DNA from: Chloroflexota bacterium
Lineage (GTDB): Bacteria > Chloroflexota > Chloroflexia > Thermomicrobiales > JADLAZ01
Assembly: GCA_020849725.1 (NCBI GenBank)
Contig: JADLAZ010000276.1
Coordinates: 1-64,000 of the forward strand
Direction: 5' to 3'
DNA length: 64,000 nucleotides
A model generated the notes under the pieces. That model did no database searches. It saw only the letters and a list, made by a program, of their open reading frames with translations, and was not told the origin of the DNA. A program made the position numbers and the translations under genes. This document shows positions 25,130 through 32,335 of this stretch, in pieces (positions within the stretch are counted from its first letter, which is position 1; every line of letters starts with the position of its first letter).

Positions 25130-26410
25130 ATGCCAGATCCAGATGCTGCCCTCGTCGCCACCATCCGGGGCGCCATCGAGGCGCGCCGCGACGCGACGGT
25201 CGGTCTGCTGCAGGCCCTCGTGCGCGTGCCGTCGGTCACCGGCGATGAGGGCGCGGTCCAGGACGTGGTCGAGGCGGCGCTGCGGGCGCGCGGACTGACG
25301 ATCGACCGCTGGGAGGCGACGCCGGAGGAGATGGCGCCCTACCTGGGCGTCGTCGGCCAGCAGCGCGTCTGGGACGGCCGACCGAACCTGGCCGGCGTCC
25401 GCGCCGGGGCCGGCGGCGGCCGCTCGATCCTGCTCAACGCCCACGTCGATACCGTCGACCCTGGCGACCCGGCCGCCTGGAGCCACCCGCCACTGAGCGC
25501 CACACTCGCCGGCGATCGCCTCTACGGCCGCGGCGCGTGCGACATGAAGGGCGGGCTGGTGAGCTATCTGGCGGCGCTCGACGCGCTCGACGCCGTTGGC
25601 ATCCAGTTGGCCGGCGAGGTGCGGCTGGTGGCGACGGTCGGCGAGGAGGACGGCGGGCTGGGCGCGCTGTCGGCGGTGCTGCGCGGGCATCGGGCCGACG
25701 CCGCGCTGATCACCGAGCCGACACGGCTGGCGGTGGTGACGGCGCAGGGCGGCTCGGCCGTCTTCCGGCTGACGGTGCCGGGCCGGGCCGCCCACGCCGC
25801 CATGCGCGACGAGGGCGTCTCGGCGCTGGAGAAGTTCCTGCCGCTGCTGGCGGCGCTTCAGGACCTCGAGCGCGAACGCAACGCGACGCTCGATCACCCG
25901 CTCTACGCCGGCATGACCAACAAGGTGCCGGTCAACATCGGCGTCGTGAGGACCGGCAACTGGGCCTCGACGGTGCCCGAGTCGCTGGTGGCCGAGGGGA
26001 GGGTCGGGCTGGCGCCGGGCGAGGACATCGACGCCTTCCGGGCGCTGGTCACCGAGCGGATCATGGCGACGGCGGCGCGCGACCCCTGGCTGCGCGACCA
26101 TCCGCCGGCGCTGGTGTGGTTCGGCGGCCAGTTCGCACCGGCCGAGACGCCGGCCGACGCGCCACTGGTGACGGCGCTGCGCCAGGCGCACGCCCGCGTC
26201 ACCGGCCAGCCGCCGCCGATCGAGGCCGTGACCTACGGCGCCGACATGCGGCTGTTCATCGAGTATGGCGGCATGCCGTGCGTCATGTACGGCGCCGGTG
26301 ACATCCGCGTGGCCCACGCCCCCGACGAGTGGCTGGCGATCGACGATCTGCTGACGGCGGCGACGACACTGGCGGTGTTCCTGGTGGAGTGGTGCGGCCG
26401 CGCCGGCTGA
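25130..26410 (+). CDS. M20-family peptidase/deacylase (ArgE/DapE-like)
   Basis: 426 residues, cytoplasmic dinuclear-zinc hydrolase that removes acyl or amino-acid groups from small molecules. Zinc ligands and catalytic residues appear as LNAHVDTVDPGD (His, Asp), GRGACDMKGGLVSY (bridging Asp), GEEDGGLG (catalytic Glu and ligand) and the late TYGADMRLFIEYGGMPCVMYG. A dimerisation lid domain lies around residues 200-330. ATG 25130 follows GGAGAG. It could be acetylornithine deacetylase-like, succinyl-diaminopimelate desuccinylase-like or another acylase; the neighbours do not decide. Confidence 0.85.
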   Translation: MPDPDAALVATIRGAIEARRDATVGLLQALVRVPSVTGDEGAVQDVVEAALRARGLTIDRWEATPEEMAPYLGVVGQQRVWDGRPNLAGVRAGAGGGRSILLNAHVDTVDPGDPAAWSHPPLSATLAGDRLYGRGACDMKGGLVSYLAALDALDAVGIQLAGEVRLVATVGEEDGGLGALSAVLRGHRADAALITEPTRLAVVTAQGGSAVFRLTVPGRAAHAAMRDEGVSALEKFLPLLAALQDLERERNATLDHPLYAGMTNKVPVNIGVVRTGNWASTVPESLVAEGRVGLAPGEDIDAFRALVTERIMATAARDPWLRDHPPALVWFGGQFAPAETPADAPLVTALRQAHARVTGQPPPIEAVTYGADMRLFIEYGGMPCVMYGAGDIRVAHAPDEWLAIDDLLTAATTLAVFLVEWCGRAG

Positions 26411-26428
26411 GTCGCGACGCGCCCGCGC

Positions 26429-26459
26429 TTAGCAGTCTTTGCTAATTCTATGGTATCCT
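26429..26459 (+). promoter_or_regulatory. parDE promoter with dyad operator
   Basis: TTAGCA (26429-26434) and TGCTAA (26440-26445) form a perfect 6-base dyad with a 5-base spacer in an AT-rich patch. It lies 35 bases before the parD start and about 9 bases upstream of a TATCCT -10-like hexamer (26454-26459). ParD-type antitoxins autoregulate through such short dyads, so this is the likely ParD/ParDE operator. Confidence 0.55.
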
Positions 26460-26479
26460 TCGGGCAGGAGAAGTACGCC

Positions 26480-26770
26480 ATGCCAACCCGCAACATCAGC
26501 CTGACCGACCACTTCGAGCGGCTCATTGAGGACTCCGTGGCCTCGGGCGAGTACCAGAATGCCAGCGAGGTCGTCCGCGCCGCGCTGCGGCTGCTGGAGC
26601 GCCAACAGCAGGCCGACGAGGCCAAGCTCAAGGCGCTGCGCGAGGCCGTGCAGATCGGCATCGACCAATCCGATCGTGGCGAAGGTATCCTCATAGAACG
26701 CCACGATCTGCATGACTTCATCCACCGCCTCGGTGAGGAAGCCAGTCAGCAGGTCAAGGCCAGGACGTAG
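26480..26770 (+). CDS. parD: ParD-family antitoxin
   Basis: 96 residues. MPTRNISLTDHFERLIEDSV followed by ASGEYQNASEVVRAALRLLE is the textbook ParD sequence: a DNA-binding ribbon-helix-helix followed by a helix pair. The C-terminus (about residues 50-96) would wrap the ParE toxin. ATG 26480 has GGAG about 10 bases upstream; the start at 26450 adds ten unrelated residues. It precedes parE by three bases. It neutralises ParE and represses the operon. Confidence 0.9.
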   Translation: MPTRNISLTDHFERLIEDSVASGEYQNASEVVRAALRLLERQQQADEAKLKALREAVQIGIDQSDRGEGILIERHDLHDFIHRLGEEASQQVKART

Positions 26771-26773
26771 CTG

Positions 26774-27160
26774 GTGCACCGTGTCGCGATCATGCCGGAA
26801 GCGCTCCAGGACATCAACTCCATTCTCGCTTGGAGTGAGAAGGAGTTCGGCCTGGAGGCCCGGTTACGCTACGGTCACCTGATCGCCACGGCCATCGATG
26901 ATGTGGCCGAGGATCCCGAGCGCCTCGGGAGCCGGCCGCGCCCGGATCTGCGTACCGGTGTCCGAACCTATCACCTGATCTCCAGCCGTGAGCGCGGTCG
27001 CGAAATGAGTGGCATCATTCGCCAGCCCAGGCACGTTCTGGTCTATCGTCTCCGTGGTGCGACGACCCTGGAGATCCTTCGCGTGCTGCATGACGCGATG
27101 GACCTGGATCGCCATCTGCCAGACGACCTGCCGCCAGGCGATGACGTGGAATCGGAATGA
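26774..27160 (+). CDS. parE: ParE/RelE-superfamily toxin
   Basis: 128 residues from GTG 26774, slightly long for ParE (usually 95-105). [20 protein letters not shown] is the typical first strand and helix pair; [14 protein letters not shown] and [15 protein letters not shown] match the central and final strands. ParE toxins poison DNA gyrase; RelE relatives cleave mRNA. The acidic C-terminal extension (about 15 residues) is unusual. Its stop overlaps the start of the MntA-like gene (ATGA), implying a three-gene unit. Confidence 0.88.
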   Translation: MHRVAIMPEALQDINSILAWSEKEFGLEARLRYGHLIATAIDDVAEDPERLGSRPRPDLRTGVRTYHLISSRERGREMSGIIRQPRHVLVYRLRGATTLEILRVLHDAMDLDRHLPDDLPPGDDVESE

Positions 27161-27498
27161 CACCTCATCTCGCCGTCGACCGGCAGCAGATCGCGGACTT
27201 CTGCCGCCAGCATCACATCAATCGGCTGGCACTGTTCGGCTCAGTGCTACGCGCCGATTTCGGCCCCGACAGCGACGTCGATGTACTGGTCGAGTTCGAG
27301 CCGGGACATGTGCCGGGTCTGTTCGGCATGGCCTGCCTGGAGCGTGAGTTGTCGCCACTGTTCGGCGGTCGGCGGGTGGACCTGCGCACGGCGGGCGACC
27401 TGAGCCGCTACTTCCGCGATGAAGTGCTCCGTGAGGCGGCGCCGCTTTATACTGCCGGCTGTGATGATCATGTCGTGGTCGGTTCGCACCCGTCGTAG
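27157..27498 (+). CDS. MNT-domain nucleotidyltransferase (MntA-type antitoxin)
   Basis: 113 residues. [20 protein letters not shown] is the minimal nucleotidyltransferase signature (G-S-x-x-R ... S-D-x-D), with a third acidic residue in [11 protein letters not shown]. In HEPN/MNT modules this protein adenylylates and silences a HEPN RNase toxin. It starts inside the parE stop. No HEPN gene follows: the next gene is an aminotransferase 60 bases on, so MntA is an orphan here. The last residues ([11 protein letters not shown]) look as if a neighbouring reading frame was trimmed. Confidence 0.8.
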   Translation: MTPHLAVDRQQIADFCRQHHINRLALFGSVLRADFGPDSDVDVLVEFEPGHVPGLFGMACLERELSPLFGGRRVDLRTAGDLSRYFRDEVLREAAPLYTAGCDDHVVVGSHPS

Positions 27499-27557
27499 CT
27501 GCTAGAATGGGGCGCGACCCGTGGCGCGTTGCGCGCGGTGACGAGGAGGAGCGCCCC

Positions 27558-28751
27558 ATGACCAGCGGCCGCCCGTTCCTGCAGATCCCCGGCCCGACGA
27601 ATGTTCCCGACCGCATTCTGCGGGCGATGGACCGGCCAGTCATCGATCACCGCGGGCCGGAGTTCGCCGCGCTGACGCGGAGCATCCTGCCGCCGCTGCG
27701 CCAGATCTTCGGTACGGACGAGGGCGCGGTCGTGCTGTATCCGGCGTCGGGCACCGGCGCCTGGGAGGCGGCGCTGGTCAACGTGCTCGCGCCCGGCGAG
27801 CGCGTGCTGGCCTTCAACCACGGCCACTTCAGCGCCGGCTTCGCCCAGACGGCGCGCAACCTCGGCTTCGAGGTAGACGAGATCCCGCTGCGCTGGGGCG
27901 ACCCGGCCGCGCCGGAGGAGTTGGAGGCGCGGCTGCGGGCCGACCGCGGCGACCGGCCCTACGCCGCCGTCCAGATCGTCCACAACGAGACCTCGACCGG
28001 CGTCACGTCGGACATCGGCGCGCTGCGGGCGGCCATCGACCGCGCCGGCCACGACGCGCTGCTGCTGGTCGATACCGTTAGCTCGCTCGCCAGCGTGCCG
28101 TTCCATCTCGACGACTGGCGCGTCGACGTGGCGTTGTGCGGCAGCCAGAAGGGGCTGATGCTGCCGCCGGGCATCGGCCTGGTCTGCGCCGGGCCACGGG
28201 CGCTGGCGCGCGCCGAGCAGGGTGGCTCGCCACGCAACTTCTTCGACTGGCGGCCGATCATTCGCGACAACGCCGCCGGCTTCTTCCCCTACACGCCGGC
28301 GACGCTGCTGCTGTTCGGGCTGCGCGAGGCGCTGACGATGCTGGTCGAGGAGGAGGGGCTGCCGGCCGTCTATACTCGCCACGCACACCTGGCCGCCGGG
28401 GTGCGCGCCGCCGTCGCCGCCTGGGGGCTGGCCAACCTGTGCGAGTCGCCGGCGCACGTGTCGAACACGCTGACCGCCGTCGTCATGCCGGACGGCGTCG
28501 ACAGCGACGCCGTCATCCGGCTGGCGCGCGAGCGCTTCGGGCTGGCGCTCGGCGTCGGGCTGGGCCGGCTCAAGGGGCGCGTGCTGCGCCTCGGCCACCT
28601 CGGCGCGCTCAACGAGCTGGAGGTGCTGGCGATGCTCGGCGGCGTCGAACTGGCGCTGAGCGAGTGTGGCGTCGCGCTCGACCTGGGCGCCGGTGTCGCG
28701 GCGGCGCAGCGGCGCTTCGTCCGCCAGCCGGCCGCTGTCGCCGCGCGATGA
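27558..28751 (+). CDS. Class V aminotransferase (serine/alanine-glyoxylate type)
   Basis: 397 residues, PLP-dependent. LQIPGPTNVPDRILRAMD is the usual N-terminus of alanine-glyoxylate and serine-glyoxylate aminotransferases. HNETSTGVTSDI, LVDTVSSLASVPFH (PLP-contacting Asp) and CGSQKGLMLPPG (Schiff-base Lys) follow. It would convert glyoxylate to glycine. ATG 27558 follows GGAGGAG. The GlcF-like gene overlaps its stop by four bases, so the aminotransferase is coupled to glycolate oxidation, where glyoxylate is the product. Confidence 0.88.
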   Translation: MTSGRPFLQIPGPTNVPDRILRAMDRPVIDHRGPEFAALTRSILPPLRQIFGTDEGAVVLYPASGTGAWEAALVNVLAPGERVLAFNHGHFSAGFAQTARNLGFEVDEIPLRWGDPAAPEELEARLRADRGDRPYAAVQIVHNETSTGVTSDIGALRAAIDRAGHDALLLVDTVSSLASVPFHLDDWRVDVALCGSQKGLMLPPGIGLVCAGPRALARAEQGGSPRNFFDWRPIIRDNAAGFFPYTPATLLLFGLREALTMLVEEEGLPAVYTRHAHLAAGVRAAVAAWGLANLCESPAHVSNTLTAVVMPDGVDSDAVIRLARERFGLALGVGLGRLKGRVLRLGHLGALNELEVLAMLGGVELALSECGVALDLGAGVAAAQRRFVRQPAAVAAR

Positions 28752-30061
28752 CGACGGCCGGCGCGCCCGACCTCGCACCCGACGCCCAGGCGCTGCTGCT
28801 CGGCGAGCACACCAACATGCTGGCCTGCATCCGCTGCGGTCAGTGCCTCACCTCCTGTCCGACCTACATTCTGACCGGCAACGAGGCGGAAGGCCCACGC
28901 GGGCGCATCGCGCTGGCGCGGGCGCTGACTGAGGGTCACCTGCCGCTGACACCCGATCTGATCGCCCACGAGCACAACTGCCTCGTCTGCGATGCTTGCA
29001 CCGCCGTCTGCCCGGCCGGCGTCCACATGGACCCGCTGCAGGTGGCGCTGCGGGCGGCGATCGCGCCGCGGGCCGGCCGGCGCTGGTGGCAGCGGGCGGC
29101 CCTCCAGGCCGGCTTCGCCACGTTCGGCGCGATGTGGCGCTTCCGGCTGCTGATCTGGCTGCTGTGGCTCTACCAGCGCAGCGGCGTGCAGTGGTTGGCC
29201 CGCCAGAGCGGCCTGCTGCGCCTGCTGCGCCTGGCTGATACCGAGGCGATGCTGCCGCCGCTGCCGGCGCCCTGGACCGCGCTCGTGCCGCGTGGCGAGA
29301 CCTACCCAGCCGCGCCTGGCGCCACGGCCGCGCCGCGCCGGGCGGCGCTGTTCGCCGGCTGCGTCATGTCGACGGCGCTGGCGGCGATCGACCGGGCGAC
29401 GGTGCGCGTCTGCCAGCGGGCCGGCTGGGAAGTGGTCGCGCCGGCCGGGCAGGGCTGTTGCGGCGCGCTGCACGCCCACGGCGGCGACCGCGACGGCCTG
29501 CTGCGGCTGGCCCGCCAGACGATCGCCGCCTTCGAGGCCAGCGGCGATGCGCCGGTTGTCGTCAACTCGGCCGGTTGCGGCGCGATGCTGAAGGACTACG
29601 CCCACCACCTGCGCGACGACCCAGCCTGGACCGACCGCGCCCGCGCCTTCTCTGCCCGCGTCCGCGACCTCACAGAGCTGATCGCGCCAGCCGACCTGAC
29701 CTTCACCCGGCCGGTCGCGGCGGCCGTCACCTACCAGGAGCCGTGCCACCTCGTTCATGCCCAGCGCATCAGCCGGCAGCCGCGGGCGCTGCTGCGGGCG
29801 ATCCCTGGCCTGGAGCTGCGCGAGATGGCTGAGTCGTCGCTCTGCTGCGGCAGCGCCGGCATCTACAACATCACCAACCCCGACCAGGCCGGTCGCCTGC
29901 TGACACGCAAGCTCGGCCACGCCGAGCGCACCGGCGCGGCCGTCATCGCCACCGCCAACCCCGGCTGCTACCTGCAGATCCAGGCCGGACTGACGAAACG
30001 TGGCAGCGCCGTTCGCGTCCGGCACATCGTCGAGTTGCTCGACGAGGCGACGGCGCCATGA
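28748..30061 (+). CDS. glcF: Glycolate/2-hydroxyacid oxidase iron-sulfur subunit GlcF
   Basis: 437 residues. Two 4Fe-4S ferredoxin motifs near the N-terminus, CIRCGQCLTSCP and CLVCDACTAVCP, are followed by two CCG domains (GCCGALHAHGGD and EPCHLV ... CCGSAGIYNI) typical of GlcF and LldE-type electron-transfer subunits. A weakly hydrophobic segment (FRLLIWLLWLYQRS) may touch the membrane. It passes electrons from the flavin subunit to quinone. ATG 28748 overlaps the aminotransferase stop, and its own stop overlaps the glcD start (ATGA in both cases). Confidence 0.88.
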   Translation: MTTAGAPDLAPDAQALLLGEHTNMLACIRCGQCLTSCPTYILTGNEAEGPRGRIALARALTEGHLPLTPDLIAHEHNCLVCDACTAVCPAGVHMDPLQVALRAAIAPRAGRRWWQRAALQAGFATFGAMWRFRLLIWLLWLYQRSGVQWLARQSGLLRLLRLADTEAMLPPLPAPWTALVPRGETYPAAPGATAAPRRAALFAGCVMSTALAAIDRATVRVCQRAGWEVVAPAGQGCCGALHAHGGDRDGLLRLARQTIAAFEASGDAPVVVNSAGCGAMLKDYAHHLRDDPAWTDRARAFSARVRDLTELIAPADLTFTRPVAAAVTYQEPCHLVHAQRISRQPRALLRAIPGLELREMAESSLCCGSAGIYNITNPDQAGRLLTRKLGHAERTGAAVIATANPGCYLQIQAGLTKRGSAVRVRHIVELLDEATAP

Positions 30062-31494
30062 GTGCGACGCTGGCGCGCGACCTGCGGGCGTTGTTGACCG
30101 ACAGCCAGGTGATCGACGCGCCGGCCGAGTTGCAGACGTACGCCTACGACGCCTCCTTCCTGACGCAGCTGGAGCCGCGCCGACCGGACGTGGCCGTCGT
30201 CGCCGGCTCCGAGGCCGACGTCGTGCGGCTGTTGCAGTACGCCGACGCCCACGTCGTGCCGGTGACGCCGCGCGGTGCGGCCAGCGGTCAGATCGCCGGC
30301 TCGGTTGCGTGGCACGGCGGCATCGTGCTGTCGCTCAACGCGCTCAACCGCATCCAGGAGATCGACGTCGCCAACCTGCAGGTCATCTGCGAGCCGGGCG
30401 TCGTCCACGCCCAGTTGAACGCGGCGCTGCAACCGAACAAGCTAGTCTTTCCCCCCGACCCCGGCTCGACGCGCATGGCGACGGTCGGCGGCCTGGCGGC
30501 GACCAACGCCCACGGCATGCGCGCGGTCAAGTACGGCCCGACGAGCGCCTGGGTGCTGGGGCTGCGCGTCGTGCTGCCGGACGGCACGCTGATCGAGACC
30601 GGCTCGGTCGGCTCGCGCGCCAAGCAGTCGTCGGCCGGGCTGGAGCTGACCAAGCTGCTGGTCGGGTCGGAGGGCACGCTCGGCGTCATCACCGGGCTGC
30701 GGTTGAAGGTGATGCCGATCCCGCCGGCGCGGGCGCTGGTGACGGCGCTGTTCGACCGGCTGGAGAATGCCGGGCTGGCGGTGCAGGCCTGCTTCGGCGC
30801 CGGTGTCAGCCCATCGGCCATCGAGATCCTCGACGCCCGCTGCCTGCAGGCGGTCAACCTCTACCGGCCGGCGCTGGCGCTGCCTCAGGCAGAAGCGATG
30901 CTGCTGTTCGAGGTCGACGGCAACCCGCCCGGCGTGCGCTGGGACGCCGAGCGCGTGGCCGAGGCGGTGCGGCCGCTAGCGAGCGCGGTCGACTGGTCGG
31001 ACGACCCGGCGCGCATCGCCGCGCTGTGGGAAGGGCGCTCGGTCGTCGGCGCGGCCATCGGCATGCTGCGGCCGGGGGCGAACCGGGCCTACTGCGGCGA
31101 GGACCTGTGCGTGCCGGTGGCGCGGATGCCGGAGACGCTGCGGGCGATCCAGGAGATCAGCGCCGAGTATGACATTCCCATCGCCACCTACGGCCACATC
31201 GGCGGCGGCGGCCTGCACCCCGGCCACCTGATCGATGCGCGCAATCCCGACGAGGTCCGGCGGGTGCTGCTCGTCGCCGACGCGATCCATGACCTGGCGC
31301 TGCGCATGGGCGGCACCGTCACCGGCGAGCACGGCGTCGGCGTCGTGCGCGCGGAGTTCATGGCCCGCGAGCACGGCCCGGCGCTCGATACGATGCGACG
31401 GATCAAGCAGGCGCTCGACCCGAAGGGGATCATGAATCCCGGCAAGATCTTCCCTGGCATTGGCACGGACAGTGGCGAGCACGGCGCGGGATAG
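30058..31494 (+). CDS. glcD: FAD-linked glycolate/D-lactate oxidase subunit GlcD
   Basis: 478 residues. FAD-binding PCMH domain (residues about 35-215) with VTPRGAASGQIAGSV and LLVGSEGTLGVITGLRL; the C-terminal FAD-oxidase domain shows YGHIGGGGLHPGHLID and TGEHGVG, with catalytic-site His residues. It oxidises glycolate, D-lactate or a related 2-hydroxyacid. GlcE is missing, so this is the two-subunit form. It is the third gene of a tightly overlapped operon, and an LctP-type carrier elsewhere in the window could supply substrate. Confidence 0.88.
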   Translation: MSATLARDLRALLTDSQVIDAPAELQTYAYDASFLTQLEPRRPDVAVVAGSEADVVRLLQYADAHVVPVTPRGAASGQIAGSVAWHGGIVLSLNALNRIQEIDVANLQVICEPGVVHAQLNAALQPNKLVFPPDPGSTRMATVGGLAATNAHGMRAVKYGPTSAWVLGLRVVLPDGTLIETGSVGSRAKQSSAGLELTKLLVGSEGTLGVITGLRLKVMPIPPARALVTALFDRLENAGLAVQACFGAGVSPSAIEILDARCLQAVNLYRPALALPQAEAMLLFEVDGNPPGVRWDAERVAEAVRPLASAVDWSDDPARIAALWEGRSVVGAAIGMLRPGANRAYCGEDLCVPVARMPETLRAIQEISAEYDIPIATYGHIGGGGLHPGHLIDARNPDEVRRVLLVADAIHDLALRMGGTVTGEHGVGVVRAEFMAREHGPALDTMRRIKQALDPKGIMNPGKIFPGIGTDSGEHGAG

Positions 31495-31517
31495 CCGCCG
31501 TCCGGGTCCGGTCGCCG

Positions 31518-31547
31518 TTGCCCACCGGCGACCGCCTGTGGTACAGT
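31518..31547 (+). promoter_or_regulatory. Probable promoter of the riboswitch transcript
   Basis: TTGCCC (31518-31523) and TACAGT (31542-31547) are spaced 18 bases apart, about 45 bases ahead of the conserved riboswitch core. Transcription would start near 31555, giving a leader of about 355 bases before the first gene. The match is moderate. Confidence 0.5.
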
Positions 31548-31593
31548 CACGGCTGTGAGACCTGAAGCGCCGCCTCGATCGACAATCGATCGA

Positions 31594-31714
31594 CAGCCGA
31601 ATCTCCTGCACAGGGGAACGGGGGACACGAACCTTGGGGTGAATGCGCGAGTGGCTCGCGCTAGGGCAGCTCTTTCGGCCCGAACCCGTCAGCTAACCTC
31701 GTAGGCATTCGAGA
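31594..31714 (+). ncRNA. c-di-AMP riboswitch (ydaO/yuaA type)
   Basis: Several stretches characteristic of this riboswitch occur in order: GCCGAAT, AGGGGAACGGGGGACAC, CCTTGGGGTGAAT, GCCCGAACCCGTCAGCTAAC and CTCGTAGGC. The outer stem pairs CGAAT (31598-31602) with ATTCG (31707-31711), reinforced by CCT/AGG just inside. Class members bind c-di-AMP and usually switch off wall-hydrolase or osmolyte genes when the ligand is abundant. Downstream, 31726-31754 folds into an 8-base-pair hairpin (CACCCCGG/CCGGGGTG) without a T-run, and a 10-base inverted repeat (31773-31782 with 31847-31856) follows; either may be the expression platform. Confidence 0.93.
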
Positions 31715-31725
31715 GGGCTCACATC

Positions 31726-31754
31726 CACCCCGGCCAGCGGCTGCGACCGGGGTG
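31726..31754 (+). promoter_or_regulatory. Hairpin after the riboswitch, possible expression platform
   Basis: CACCCCGG pairs perfectly with CCGGGGTG, and a short inner CAG/CTG pairing extends it. There is no following T-run, so a classical intrinsic terminator is unlikely; a factor-dependent stop or structural switch is possible. Confidence 0.45.
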
Positions 31755-31909
31755 ACAGAGGCGACATCAGGTCCAGGGCGGCGCGGCACGGTCGCGGCGC
31801 TGGCGTGGCGTTGCCGTGTCCTCCGTGCCGACAGGACTGGCCGCCGGCCGCCCTGGTCGATACGTGCCGTCTCACCATGCAGGCCGGCGACATACGCCAG
31901 GAGGGCACG

Positions 31910-32209
31910 ATGATTTCCAGGCAACGACCGCTGCAATTGGGGCTGTCCGACGAGGAGCTGCGGCGCATGGCCGACGCCGCCTGTGGGCCAGGCCGGCATG
32001 GCTATCTGGATGGTGACGAGTACGTCGACAGCGCCGTGATCGCGGCCCGACGGCAAGCCTGGGAGGCGGCCGCGGCGCTGGTGGCGGCCAATAATCGTCG
32101 GCTCATAGATCAACTCAGCCACCTGGGGCTGCTGGGGCTGCTGACGGGCGAGCCGCTGCCGGACGAGAGTGCCGCGCGCCGCCACGATGGACCGAACCGG
32201 GTCCATTGA
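31910..32209 (+). CDS. Small unknown protein downstream of the c-di-AMP riboswitch
   Basis: 99 residues, MISRQRPLQLGLSDEELRRM continuing into a helix-rich body (AAALVAANNRRLIDQLSHLG) and a polar tail. No domain is recognised and there is no signal peptide or membrane segment. ATG 31910 follows AGGAGGG, a strong site; the longer frame from 31805 overlaps the presumed expression platform and is rejected. It is the first gene after the riboswitch and precedes the trehalose-phosphate synthase by 126 bases in the same direction. A role in the osmotic or wall response is inferred only from position. Confidence 0.7.
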   Translation: MISRQRPLQLGLSDEELRRMADAACGPGRHGYLDGDEYVDSAVIAARRQAWEAAAALVAANNRRLIDQLSHLGLLGLLTGEPLPDESAARRHDGPNRVH

Positions 32210-32335
32210 CCGAGCGCACGCGCCGGCTGTGCGCGGTGTGTCCGGTCGCGACGGTCGCCGCGTCAGCGCCATTGTCGGTCGCCCACAGCAGGCCTGAGCC
32301 GGCGCGTGGACGACCACCGGACCCTGGAGGAGCTA

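Noticed and set aside
31726..31754. Intrinsic terminator after the riboswitch
   Set aside because: The stem is strong but no T-run follows, so it is reported only as a possible expression platform.
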